Assembly: GCA_037447655.1 (NCBI GenBank) | Contig: JBBHKE010001289.1 | Span: 23,691 to 87,690 of the forward strand | DNA from: Zygnema cylindricum | Lineage: Eukaryota; Streptophyta; Zygnematophyceae; Zygnematales; Zygnemataceae | DNA: 64,000 nt | Direction: 5' to 3' | In this document: piece after piece, positions 1 to 9,775 of the stretch | How the letters are laid out: the number at the start of each line of letters is the position of its first letter | How positions within the stretch are numbered: position 1 is the stretch's first letter | The notes under the pieces: generated by a model | Told to the model about the DNA's origin: nothing | The model's input: only the letters and a program-made list of their open reading frames with translations | Database searches by the model: none | Position numbers and translations under genes: made by a program

Positions 1-358
1 ACTGACATTTTAGAAACGGCCTTTCTTTATGCCAAAAAAGGACTTTCAGTCGCCTCACTTCTCTAGACTCAGAGATCTCTTCACTCCGCTGACTTTCAGG
101 AAAAAACCGTATTTCTTTCCGGCAAAGATTTTACAGTCACTTTGTCCGAAGTCATGAGGCTTTGAAAACCTGTGGGATTATTATTATTATTATTATTTTT
201 TAGCTTCGATATATCGACGATACGATATATCGGCGATATATCGGCGATATATCGCGATAATTTGAAATTCGATATATCGAAGCGGTATATCGAATATCGG
301 GTACCTGAAATTCGATATATATCGAATATCGGCAATGGGTCCTCGATACCCAACACTA
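1..358. mobile_element. hAT-like composite MITE (family A), right part only
   Basis: The right end of a non-autonomous DNA transposon, cut by the window start. Positions 70-180 match the interior of the long copy at 6678-7524, and 200-340 is a run of CGATATATCG palindromes. It ends in GATACCCAACACTA, the right terminus shared with the intact copies at 2590-2912, 6309-6652 and 6678-7524. The target duplication cannot be checked because the left end is missing. A (TTA)n run lies at 178-200. Confidence 0.75.
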
Positions 359-829
359 CTTATTACACAAGGGCACTACAATTTTGTAAAAAATCAAGAC
401 AATATTTGGGCAAATCTTGTTCAACCATCGCTTCTAACGCTGCAACCAATGTTGCCTTGTTAGATAGGTAATGGTATGCCCTTTCTGTTAGAATTTACGG
501 CCCTAATCCAGCCAACGAGGGTACCATACCTCGAAACTAGCCATACCCATTTTTTTATCCTTTATCGTAAACGATGTGTGTGCTTTATGGTTTTCGATTG
601 TGTATAACTAACTATCTACGAACTTAAATCACCTAAACCATAACTTTTTATTGCGATTTGAGCCATTACAAGTAACCTCTAGTGAAGTGCGTCATTTCTT
701 AAGTTATGGGTCTACATATCAAGCCTTTCCCTCTATATCGGATGCCTTATAAAATAACCACAAAATAATTATATTTGAAAATAATAAAACATTGAGAGGA
801 GTAGGCGAAGGGGCATTGAGTGGTGAAGG
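359..829. other. No gene recognised
   Basis: Between the MITE end and the rRNA remnant. There is no convincing coding frame, RNA gene or repeat; the short open frame overlapping its left side is mostly transposon sequence. Confidence 0.5.
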
Positions 830-1572
830 GGGTGACACCATTGCAATGAGATGTTTAACCTTGATAGATTGAAGCAACAAGGTCAGTTGTTACTTACAAC
901 ATTGCGTTTTCATTTAAGTGGCATGCGAAGAATTGTTTCCTTGAACACTCGAAATGGTTTAAATTAAAAATCTTAGCGTATCCTGTTATAGGCGCACAAA
1001 ATGAGTCCATTTTTATTTTGTGGAGCCACAAGGACATGAAATGTCATTTTTGTCATGGATTATGAATTAGAGGCGTTCGATCATAGTTGTACTCATGGTA
1101 GCTCAGCTGCAATGATTTCTTAGCCGGGCGCGATTGTGTGAATCAACGTTTCCTCTCGTACTAAGCTGCACTGCTTTCGAGACACCGATTCATCATTATG
1201 ATGAAACTAACGTGTATCACGATTGTGTAAACCCAACTCGCGTGTCATATTGGAAGGTGAACAATCCAGCACTTGGTAAATTTTACTTCACAATGATAAG
1301 AAGAGCAAACATCAAAGGATACAAAAAAAACATCGTTATGAACGCTTGGAGGCCACAAGCCAATTACATGTGCATCAACTTTTTTCATGCTTTGGGATTG
1401 GAAATTTCAAAAGAAGAAGGATCCATTAGCCCTCTTTTCACTATTCGTTTATATCCCTGAAAATCAATTTTAAATGAGCTTTAACCCATATGTTACACAC
1501 GAGATTTGCGTTCTCGTTGAGCTTCACCTTTGTTAACTGTTAGATATTTCCTTTTCGTCTGCTTGGGGTGGT
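830..1572 (-). pseudogene. Degenerate 28S (25S) rRNA 3'-region fragment
   Basis: The plus strand reads as the reverse complement of the 3' part of the nuclear large-subunit rRNA. Recognisable blocks, compared with the plant 25S sequence from memory, include the sarcin-ricin loop complement TTCCTCTCGTACT (about 1149-1161), GTGAACAATCCAGCACTTGG (about 1257-1276), ATGAACGCTTGG (about 1338-1349), GGCCACAAGCC (1351-1361), CACACGAGATTTG (about 1496-1508) and GTTCTCGTTGAGCTTC (about 1512-1527). Upstream, the 860-970 segment follows the terminal 28S helices (AGCAACAAGG, ACTTACAAC, ATTTAAGT). Substitutions and small indels are spread throughout, including in helices that are nearly invariant, and no 18S, 5.8S or spacer flanks it. 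I therefore call it a decayed insertion rather than a working rDNA unit. Boundaries are approximate. The plus-strand open frame at 1134-1460 is a by-product of this sequence. Confidence 0.88.
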
Positions 1573-2064
1573 TTTTCAAAGGGTTCGTACTATACTAGCA
1601 ACGGGCCGGAGGTTCATAACACGTGTATAGCGTGGTCAGCAGTGTACGGACAGAAGCGTCAAAGAAACTGCATGTTTCATTGTTTCCCGTCGAAGAGCTG
1701 AAGACTTTCTAGTGTACGGATTTATGTGCAACCACAGAGACGGCCATTCCAATTATGTACGAATTCACGTGGGCCGACAATTTGTTTTCGATAATATTCA
1801 AGTTTTAAAAGGGCAAGCCTGCAAGGACCATTGGGCCAAAAAATGCTACATTACAGTTTATGACTGTACGGTACAGTACTGGTGCTTTCAGGTCAACGAT
1901 CGCCCTTTTCCAAAGATGACCCATTCGGTAATTAAGCCAATCATATTCCGCCGCGTAGCTTTTAGTTCGTGCCGTTCCATGTGCCCTGTAATGTCAGCCG
2001 CATACGACAAACAGAAAGCGTAGAATTTACCGCGTATATTTTTTGTTGCAAAAGTACTGTACTG
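1573..2064. other. No gene recognised
   Basis: Rich in the GTAC and CGTACGG words that recur through the non-genic parts of the window. The frame at 1712-2023 has no recognisable domain. Probably transposon-derived, but no termini could be placed. Confidence 0.4.
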
Positions 2065-2066
2065 TA

Positions 2067-2264
2067 CACCGTGAATCGCTATTAGTGTTCATAATGTTTC
2101 CGGCACTTAAAACGTCTTTTCCCCGTGCACATTTGTCCGATTTTCAGTTTGAAACCGCCATTAAGAAGCTGAGAATTTTACATTTCAATCGGAACCGTCA
2201 GATCCACAATCTGACATGTGTTAAGTGGTGGAAAATTTATGAGCACTAATAGCGGCACGCGGTG
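2067..2264. mobile_element. Tc1/mariner-like MITE (family B), short copy
   Basis: About 198 bp with inverted ends: left CACCGTGAATCGCTATTAGTG, of which 20 bases match the family consensus; the right end reads CACTAATAGCG through CGCGGTG. It is flanked on both sides by TA (2065-2066 and 2265-2266), the signature of Tc1/mariner insertion. The interior (CACTTAAAACGTCTTTTC, CCGATTTTCAGTTTGAAA) is shared with copies at 2571-3402, 4672-4858, 30466-30690 and 43213 onward. It has no coding capacity, so it depends on a transposase elsewhere. Confidence 0.75.
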
Positions 2265-2589
2265 TACTGTGACGGCCGTTGTTCCCAGATAAAGGATTGC
2301 GCTTTCCAAGTACAATATGCGAACTGTTGACGACACGTGGCAGCACCTTACGCCTCAAAGGAAGCAGTCCGCCTTCGTTTTGAATTTCAGAAAAGAATGG
2401 AATACGAGGGAGAGAGTCGCGACAAAAGGCTCATTCGAGGACCAGAAAACAGCAAATAGTACTTCGATCCAAAAACCAAAATAGCATGGAATGGTCCCCT
2501 AAAGGCAAAAGTCAAGATGTACGGCAAAACCTTTCGTTAAGCTTGTCGTATGAAGTACAGTAATGTTGTAAACCGTGTATCGTTATTAG

Positions 2590-2912
2590 TAGTGTTGCCG
2601 ATATTCGATATATATCGAATTTCAGGTACCCGATAATCGATATATCACTTCGATATATCGAAAACCAAATCATCGCGATATATCGGCGATATATCGCCAA
2701 TATATCGAGTTTTCCAAACCCCCTGCTGGGGGGGGGTAAATTCCGTACGATTTTCCGTACTATGACTGTACGGACACCCATTTTTTTGCGATATATATCG
2801 CAATAATTTATGTTGGTCCCGGTACGATATATCGAGGAATCTGCTCGATCGATATTCAATATATCAAATATCGCAATTATCGCGATATGAATTTACCCGA
2901 TACCCAACACTA
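2590..2912. mobile_element. hAT-like MITE (family A), intact, nested
   Basis: 323 bp, flanked by a perfect 8-bp target duplication GTTATTAG (2582-2589 and 2913-2920). Its ends are TAGTGTTG... and ...GATACCCAACACTA, which are inverted repeats. The interior consists largely of palindromic CGATATATCG and TATATATCGAA words plus a G-rich patch at 2728-2737. The 8-bp duplication and TAGTGTTGGG-like ends point to the hAT superfamily. No open frame. Confidence 0.9.
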
Positions 2913-3079
2913 GTTATTAGTGCTGATATATACTTCGCCACTTAAAACATCTTTTCTCTGTGCACACGCGTCCAATTTTCAATTTGAGATCGTCAATCGG
3001 AAACTGATTATTTTACCTTTCGATTGCAACCGTCAGATCCACAATCCGACATGGATGTACGGAAAGGAGACGTTTTAAG

Positions 3080-3355
3080 CATAGTTCAAAAGTAGGTGAA
3101 AGTAGGCCCATACAATATGACTATTATATGCAAAACATACAATATGACCTTAAGACCCATATTGTATTCGGACCTATTCGGACCAATTAAAACATTCGGA
3201 CCAAAAAAAATTGTTTACACCGTTAGATTTGGACGATCGGACTGTCTCTGATCAAAGTAGCAATCTAAGAAGATCACATGAAAAGCCCATAACACAATTT
3301 ACGATAAAGGCGCCGACCAAAGGCCTACCATAAAAACGCCTACTTTTGAACTATG
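3080..3355. mobile_element. hAT-like MITE (family C), intact, nested
   Basis: 276 bp with terminal inverted repeats CATAGTTCAAAAGTAGG and CCTACTTTTGAACTATG (17 bp, perfect), flanked by a perfect 8-bp duplication GTTTTAAG (3072-3079 and 3356-3363). The sequence is unrelated to family A. It sits inside the family B element. Only this copy was noticed in the window. Confidence 0.88.
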
Positions 3356-3663
3356 GTTTTAAGTGGCGAAAAATACATAAACACTAATAGCGATTCACGG
3401 TGTAAATTCTATTGGTCAAGTTTTCTGATATAGAGGAAAAATGTCGGGGATCCCTTCACTATTTTCGCTAACGAAAAGGATTTCTATTACAAATGGAAAA
3501 CCGCCGTAAGTTATAAGAATCCACCTTCGAGTTTGTCGCTAAGGTGGAAAATCGTAATCAGTACTTTGAAGTACAGCACAGAATCTCAGCATTTTCCTAC
3601 AAATCTATAGTAGTGTGACCAATGTCATTTTCGTTAAGTGGAATTATTTCGCTCAATGGATCA

Positions 3664-4303
3664 CGTGGTTCACACTTGGAAAAATGGGAAAACGATGTCA
3701 TAAATTTTGGGATCCGTACGCAAAATTTCATAAAATGACAAAAAATACGGCGGTGACGGTGGGGCGGTTGGTTCGACCGTTTTGGAGCGTAGCGGCGGAC
3801 AAAAGATGCATTTCTATGCGTCAAAACTCGACAGCTGCGTAAAGCAAACGGCAACTGCCGTCCGCCATCGGACATCATGTTCGGAATGCACTTTTTCGTT
3901 TTTGAAGAATTTCGAAAACGAAGCGCACGGAAGTGAACCGTACAATAAATCATTCCGTCGCAAACTTATGAACAAACTGGGGGACTAATCACATAAGAGA
4001 ACACGTAATGTCAAAAAAAAAAAACCACACCGATGGAAAAAAAAATCAAAAGGGCATGTCCAAAGTTCCTTCGCGGTTATTTTCGGTCTGTACAAACGCT
4101 TGCGTGGCAGTACATTTTGGTTTGGAAGGATTCGTACATATCATGTCCGCAAAGCGTTTACTTTTTCGTACGGGCAAGTGGCTCATATCACGACACGCTA
4201 ATTGACGTAAGCTAGCGTCACGTGCCAGTTCACGGCGGACAAAAAACAGTACAGTACCGTTTTCATACCATACCGTTTCCCCCTTTTTGAAGTGTGAACC
4301 ACG
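3664..4303. mobile_element. Unclassified inverted-terminal element (family E)
   Basis: Bounded by CGTGGTTCACACTT (3664-3677) and its reverse complement AAGTGTGAACCACG (4290-4303), about 640 bp. The right 260 bp (4046-4303, minus strand) closely match 46042-46300 on the plus strand, which begins with the same terminus, so this is a repeated element. No convincing target duplication was found. The 86-codon minus frame inside (4046-4306) is also open in the other copy; it has no recognisable domain and may be chance. Confidence 0.6.
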
Positions 4304-4586
4304 CAAATATTTTATGGATTTTCAGTTTGATTAAAAAGATTCCGTCACTCAACTAATCGATACTGTACTTTTTCCCGCATGGAGGTTTACCGTTAATACC
4401 TGTTTCTCCATTTAGGTACACAAGGGTTAAGTACAACCGTACAATCTAGGTGAAGTTTCCTTTCGTCTTCATTACTAGGAATCGCTATTAAAAAAAGATA
4501 GACCTTTGGTTGCTGTTTTGGAAACCTTTAAAAAGGCGTTTGTCTGTCCGTCCGCGCGACCCTGAACGGCATTTCCCTTAGGGCCA

Positions 4587-4671
4587 CGTCAGTGACCACG
4601 TCAGTGAGAGCACGTCAGTGACCACGTCAGCGAGAGCACGACAGCGACCACGACTACGACCGCGACCACTG
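4587..4671. repeat. Degenerate CACGTCAGTGAC minisatellite
   Basis: Five or more imperfect units of 12-18 bp built on CACGTCAGTGAC or CACGACAGCGAC. Similar units reappear at about 6045-6095, on the far side of the family B insertions, which suggests that the cluster 4672-6038 landed inside this minisatellite. Confidence 0.6.
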
Positions 4672-4858
4672 CACCGCGAATCGCTAATAGTGTTTTTTTT
4701 CGCCACTTTAAATATATTTTCTCCGTACACACTTGTCGGTTTTTTATCTGACGGTTGCGATTGTAAGCTAAGGTTCTCACCTTCCTATTGGTGGTCTCCA
4801 TGTAAAAATCGGACAAATGTGTGCGGAGAAAAGGTGGCGAAAAAACTATCAACACTAC
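4672..4858. mobile_element. Family B MITE, outer host of two insertions
   Basis: Left end CACCGCGAATCGCTAATAGTG followed by the family interior (CGCCACTTTAAATATATTTT, TCCGTACACACTTGTCGG) up to AACACTA. The expected right terminus GCGATTCGCGGTG is found at 6026-6038, after two intervening family B elements. It is therefore read as an older copy split by later insertions. Confidence 0.6.
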
Positions 4859-4867
4859 AGTACAGTA

Positions 4868-5405
4868 CACCGCCAATCGTTATTAGCGTTGTGTACGCTA
4901 ATTCCGTCCAGCTTTTTATTTTTTTATTCTCCATTAGTGTAGTTCATTCTATTTTTCTCTTTATTCTATTTAGGGTTATTTTCAGTACGTTGTCTCCTAA
5001 ATAGAGTGGTGTACGGTAATTGTTACACCGTACATAAATGTACCTTTTTGAGTTAAAAAGTACAATAAATTAGTTTTGTAACCGCGGACGCATGAGAATG
5101 TGCGTTCTAAAAAGGGAAAAAAACCAGGTCGTAAAAAATCCCGCTCGCACATATTCGTCCGACAACCGCGTTTCGACCGTGTGAATGTACGATTTGTGTA
5201 CGATCTGTCAGATTTTGTACGAAGACCTATATTAGTGTAAGCATGTTTGCGACCGACATTTTTTTTTTCAAAGATCCAAATTACCATAACCAAACAATTA
5301 GAATGTATGATTTTTTCCAAAATTTTCAAATTCTTAAATAGCGTACACCACGGTAATTATTTTTATACGCTAAAAAAACTTACACGCTAATAACGATTGG
5401 CGGTG
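4868..5405. mobile_element. Family B-type TA-flanked element, 538 bp
   Basis: Perfect 22-bp terminal inverted repeats beginning CACCGCCAATCGTTATTAGC, flanked by TA at 4866-4867 and 5406-5407. The interior is AT-rich and lacks a transposase frame. The termini differ by a few bases from the neighbouring copy at 5411-6023, so these are distinct subfamilies. Confidence 0.85.
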
Positions 5406-5410
5406 TAGTA

Positions 5411-6023
5411 CACCGCGAATCGTAATTAGAGTAAATTACTCTAATTCGGTCGCTCGAAATTTCGACTCAATGACATCAAATAGAGTAATCGATTCTAATT
5501 TTTTCATTATTATAATTTTGGTAAGTTTAATTAGCGTAACAAAATTGTAATATAGGTTTGTCTTAAATAGTATGGAGTACGGACGTTCGACCGTGCAAAA
5601 TTGTACTATTTTAAGCAAAAAGGTACAATTAATGATTTAATAGAATCACGCTCGCACGTGAAATCGCACTAAACGAAAAATGAATCTCATCGAAAAAAGG
5701 CCGTTCGCATAACTCTCGTCCGTCGACAGCATCGTCGTCAGTGTGAACATTAACTGACATTCAGCGCGACAAATAATACTTACGTCATAATGACGTCAAA
5801 ATTATACGGACTGACAGATTTTGAACGTCAACGTAATTTAGTGTTCGTAATTTCAGCGCGGGTATTTATTACCGACATAACCCAATATAGAGTAGTTAAA
5901 TAAATTAGAGTAAACTTCCTCTGTGAAAAAGTTCAATCACATAAATTAGAGTTAATTACTCTAATTGTTTTATTTTGTTATTTTACTCTAATTTTTTTAT
6001 TACTCTAATTACGATTCGCGGTG
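5411..6023. mobile_element. Family B-type TA-flanked element, 613 bp
   Basis: Inverted ends start CACCGCGAATCGTAATTAGA and continue into an extended repeat of TTACTCTAATT blocks; TA flanks lie at 5409-5410 and 6024-6025. It is separated from the previous element by only TAGTA. No open frame long enough for a transposase. Confidence 0.85.
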
Positions 6024-6308
6024 TAGCGATTCGCGGTGTACAGTACAGCGACAACGAACATGACAGTGACCACGATCACGCCGACACTGACGGACATTCT
6101 AATTTTGGTCGTTGTCCTAAAGGACCATAGATGTCACATTCGTACGGATTTTGATATATTTACGAATTTTCGTTATTTTATATAGTTTTTGAATCTTTCG
6201 TAAAATGCGTATAATTTTCGTACGGATAAATGTACGGAAATAATTTACGGAATACTCCAAAAAAGAGACGTTGCTTCATTTCCGCGCGCGAAGTGAGATC
6301 GTCTCGAC

Positions 6309-6652
6309 AAGTGTTGGGTATCGAGGACCTTTTGCCGATATTCGATATATATCGAATTTCAGGTACCCGGTATTCAATATATCGCCTCGATATATCGAAA
6401 ACCAAATTATCGCAACATATCGTCAATATATTGCCGATATATCGTATCGCCAATATATCGAACCATAAAAAAATGACGCTTTTTCGTACGGTTTTCCGTA
6501 CTCTGACTGTACGGACACGCAATTTTTGCGATATATATCGCGATAATTTATGTTGGTCCCGGTACGATATATCGAGGAATCTGCTCGATCGATATTCGAT
6601 ATGTCGAATATCGAAATTATCGCGATATGAATTAACCTGATACCCAACACTA
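6309..6652. mobile_element. hAT-like MITE (family A), intact
   Basis: 344 bp between perfect 8-bp duplications GTCTCGAC (6301-6308 and 6653-6660). The left end AAGTGTTGGGTATCGAGG and right end GATACCCAACACTA are inverted repeats. It is clearly the same family as 2590-2912, down to the internal words GGTACGATATATCGAGGAAT (6561-6580, and 2821-2840 in the other copy) and TCTGCTCGATCGATATTC. Confidence 0.92.
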
Positions 6653-6677
6653 GTCTCGACCATAGTTGTCCAATTTG

Positions 6678-7524
6678 TAGTGTTAGGTATCGGGTATATT
6701 CATAACGCGATAATTTTGATATTCGATATATCATCGAGCAAACTCTTCGATATATCGTACCGAGACCAACATAAATTATCGCGATATATATCGCGATATA
6801 TAGTATTTTTTATAAATTTAATATTTACTATTTTAATATAATATGTTATTTTTGCGAAAAAAACAAATTGTCTGATACGCCACGTATGGCGTGATTTACG
6901 TTACGTGACTTAACGGTAGACGCCGCAAAATGTAACCGACAAAAAAATACAAATTCTGTAATTCATATGATTACTTATTTGGGGTATGGTTACATGAGGA
7001 GGTCTTTCTAATAGTAGGGACAACAAAAAATTTTATGTATTACAGAGGCCTCGGTTAACATCGCGTATCTTTTGTAAACAAATTTTTACATACGTGTTTT
7101 CATTTGAGTGGTTCCTTGTAAGTTGACGATAAAATCTCTAAAATCGTCAAAGATTTGATAACCGACCATTTTGGTATTGAAATCCGTACTTGCGTATTAT
7201 ATACCTGTACTTCGCAAGTGTACCGCGTCAATGTACCTCGGAGATCTCCTTCACTCTGCTAACTTTCAGGAAAAAACCGTATTTTTTTTCGGCAAAGATT
7301 TTACGGTCACCTTGTCTGAAGGCACGTGACTCTGGAGACCTGTGAAAATTTTCATTTTATTTTTTAATGCCTCGATATATCGGCGATATGATATATTGGC
7401 GATATATTGGCTAAATATCGCAATATTTCGATAATCGATATATCAAGGCGATATATCGATTATCGGGTACCTAAAATTCGGTACATATCGAATATCGGCA
7501 AGTGGACCTCGATACCCAACATTA
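6678..7524. mobile_element. hAT-like composite MITE (family A, long form)
   Basis: 847 bp between perfect 8-bp duplications CCAATTTG (6670-6677 and 7525-7532). The left end TAGTGTTAGGTATCGGG and right end GATACCCAACATTA match the short family A copies, and both outer parts carry CGATATATCG palindromes. The middle (about 6981-7355) starts GGGTATGGTTACATGAGGAG and matches the PIF/Harbinger-like element at 25115-25482. The same internal segment and junction are present in the partial copy at 1-358. Confidence 0.88.
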
Positions 7525-7532
7525 CCAATTTG

Positions 7533-8259
7533 TACAGATTACGATTTTTGTATGAAAAACTGCGTAGTATTCGTTGATTTTATATTTTTCGTAAATTTAT
7601 GTACAAAAATCTTAGTTGTTCAAATCGTGCGATTTTTTCATTTTTTCTAAGTTTCTACGTATTATACGTGACATTTGAAAAAATCGCAAAAAACTTCGAC
7701 TGTAAGCTGAACCGGCAATTTACGGAATACGTACAGACGAATTACGTTAACTGTACAGTTTTTTACAAAAATTGTATGGAAGTTGACGAAAAGATACGAT
7801 TCACGTATCGGTACTTTCTATTCTGTAAACTTAACAGGATGTTCACAGATATGTACATAATTTTATCGTACATTTACGGACAATTTCAAAAAGAGACGTT
7901 GCAGAGTCACACTATTTGCGCGCCGTAAGTTCAAAATGTGTACGAACGTCTTCTTCAAATTTTTGAAAAAAATCCCCATAAAAGTAAAAATAGATGAAGG
8001 ACATATATGTGTTTCTTTTTTGGTTTAATGTGATTGTTTTTTTTTTTAATTAACGTGTTTTGCCGTGCAATGTTGAATGATAAAAAATATCATCTCCATA
8101 TGGCATGTATTTTTTTTTATGTCGCATGCTCTCGGAGAGGTAGGGAGAGAATGCCATGGTTGCATGTCAGATAGTCTATCATATAGTATGTCAGATAGTT
8201 TGTCATATAGTATGAGACAGACAGACAATATTATATTATTATGACAAAAATGAGGCGTT
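7533..8259. other. No gene recognised; repeat-like
   Basis: AT-rich. Around 7876-7925 the words AGAGACGTTGC and TTTGCGCGC recur, in the same order as at 6258-6290 and 10130-10160 and inverted at 50895-50915, which suggests another dispersed repeat. The 109-codon frame at 7599-7928 has no domain that I recognise. Confidence 0.4.
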
Positions 8260-8340
8260 GACCAGGATTTGAACTTAGACCTAGAGATTATCATGGTATC
8301 TTCAAAGAGCGTCGTCCGTAACCAGTTGATGAAGACTTTC
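8260..8340 (-). repeat. Possible tRNA-derived SINE head
   Basis: On the minus strand an A-box-like TGGTTACGGACG is followed about 45 nt later by a B-box-like AAGTTCAAATCC and then CATTTTT. The spacing resembles a class II (Ser/Leu) tRNA with a long variable arm, but acceptor pairing is poor, so it is not a functional tRNA. Confidence 0.35.
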
Positions 8341-8624
8341 CGATTTGCACAATAAGTGTGATAATTATTTAATTATTTAAAATATTATACCGCTCATTTA
8401 ACAGGAAAGCGAACGGATAATTACAGACAAAAATTCATTAACGGTTTTTTCAAATCGACCTCTCCCGCTTCTACGTATTGTACGCGCGTTCGAATCGTGC
8501 GTAACATGCGTTTTGAACAACTATGATAAAAATGAACGGAAATCGACAAAAATATACGAAAAACCTGACCAAAAGAAAATCCTTAAAAAATATAAAAAAG
8601 ATCGGAAAATATATGTAAATGTAC

Positions 8625-8970
8625 AACATTATAGGGAAAGTGTACCCTAAAACCTAAAAGTATAGAAAATTTAGGGCAACTGTACCAAAATATAAGGAAA
8701 TGTACAGAATGTACCCTAAAAACCCTAAACTCCCCTCTTCAAAACCCTAAAAGGAACATAAATGTACGGCCACTAAACGCAAATGTACGAAAAATTAACG
8801 CAACAGTATTGAAGTACAAAGGAATGTAGGGGAATACACCCTAAAAACCTTAAAATAAGTAATCCTAAAAATTACGTAAAAATATGAACACTATATGCAA
8901 ATGTACGTAAAATGTAAGGCAATTGTACTGAATTATACGTAGTGTACAAAAATGCACCCTAAAAACTCTT
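8625..8970. repeat. Degenerate tandem repeat with CCCTAAA words
   Basis: Three or more diverged units of roughly 110-150 bp. Each has an AAATGTACG...AACGCAA...TGTAC half and ends in ACCCTAAAAACC. The CCCTAAA words resemble the plant telomere unit but are interspersed rather than contiguous, so this is an internal repeat and not a telomere. Confidence 0.5.
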
Positions 8971-9047
8971 AGTATGAAGTAAAAGTCAGTCAACAAATTC
9001 TAAAAACTTTTGAATTTTGTTCCGTGCGCATATTCGTTATTTTTAGA

Positions 9048-9740
9048 ATGTAGAGAAATTGTTTAGAAAAAAATGCATACAATAAAATTAACGTGTACAA
9101 ACGTAAACGTACGATTGTGAAACCCTTATTTTATATGGCAAAAGAAAGCGTGGAAAAGGAGGTCATGGGACATGCTCGTGTAAATACAAGGACAAGTAGA
9201 AAATGACCAACTAATACGTGTGGATGCAGTGCCCTATATATCACGTGGAGAAGGTACCAAAAGACCAACTACAACTAAGGCAAACAACACAATAAAGCAA
9301 CGTGAGGAACGGTTACGCAAAAACCGCGAAATTAATGGCTCAATAGACACGTGAGGAAACACAATTTTAAGGTGATCAAAACACTCTATGATTGTGCATG
9401 CCATATAGAGTGTACAACTATTATTTACATAAAATTCAAAAACGGAAGTAACGTAAGTTTACGAGGTGTCCTTCTGGGTCCTCAATTGTTTCGCGTTTTA
9501 TTGTAGGTCCGGTAGGTGAAAAAGGGGGAAAATGTGTAGGTGTGACAAGGGTGTGTTAGGTAATTCCACTCGTTACTTAATATAAGAGGGTCATAATGTA
9601 GAGTAATTGTTTAGAAAAAATTGCAAACAGTGAAATTAATGATTGAAACGTAAGCGTGTGATTGTCAAACCTTTATTTTACATATGGCAAAAGAAAAATT
9701 AGAAAAGAAGATCATGGGACATGCTCGTGTAAAGATTATT
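9048..9740. repeat. Pair of diverged direct repeats
   Basis: 9048-9190 and 9594-9740 share AATGTAGAG.AATTGTTTAG, then CTTATTTTA, TATGGCAAAAGAAA and CATGGGACATGCTCGTGTAA. The shared ATATAGTGTACA and ACTATTTAC block follows each (9400-9425 and 9750-9775). Spacing is about 550 bp. They could be remnants of short LTRs or a local duplication; no coding sequence lies between them. Confidence 0.45.
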
Positions 9741-9775
9741 GTGCCCATATATAGTGTACACAAACTATTTACCTA

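Larger units (their letters stand above)
2571..3402. mobile_element. Family B MITE interrupted by two other MITEs
   Basis: A TA-flanked family B element (TA at 2569-2570 and 3403-3404). Its left end is AACCGTGTATCGTTATTAG and its right end CACTAATAGCGATTCACGGTG. It measures 832 bp only because it carries two later insertions with their target duplications, at 2582-2920 and 3072-3363. Subtracting these (331 and 284 bp) leaves about 217 bp, close to the intact 198-bp copy at 2067-2264. Confidence 0.8.

Noticed and set aside
1134-1460. 108-codon plus-strand open frame
   Set aside because: It lies entirely in the antisense 28S rRNA remnant; the reading frame is incidental.
1712-2249. Frames of 103 and 68 codons
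   Set aside because: The second lies within a family B MITE, and the first shows no domain.
8625-8970. Telomere
   Set aside because: CCCTAAA words are single and widely spaced, not a contiguous array.
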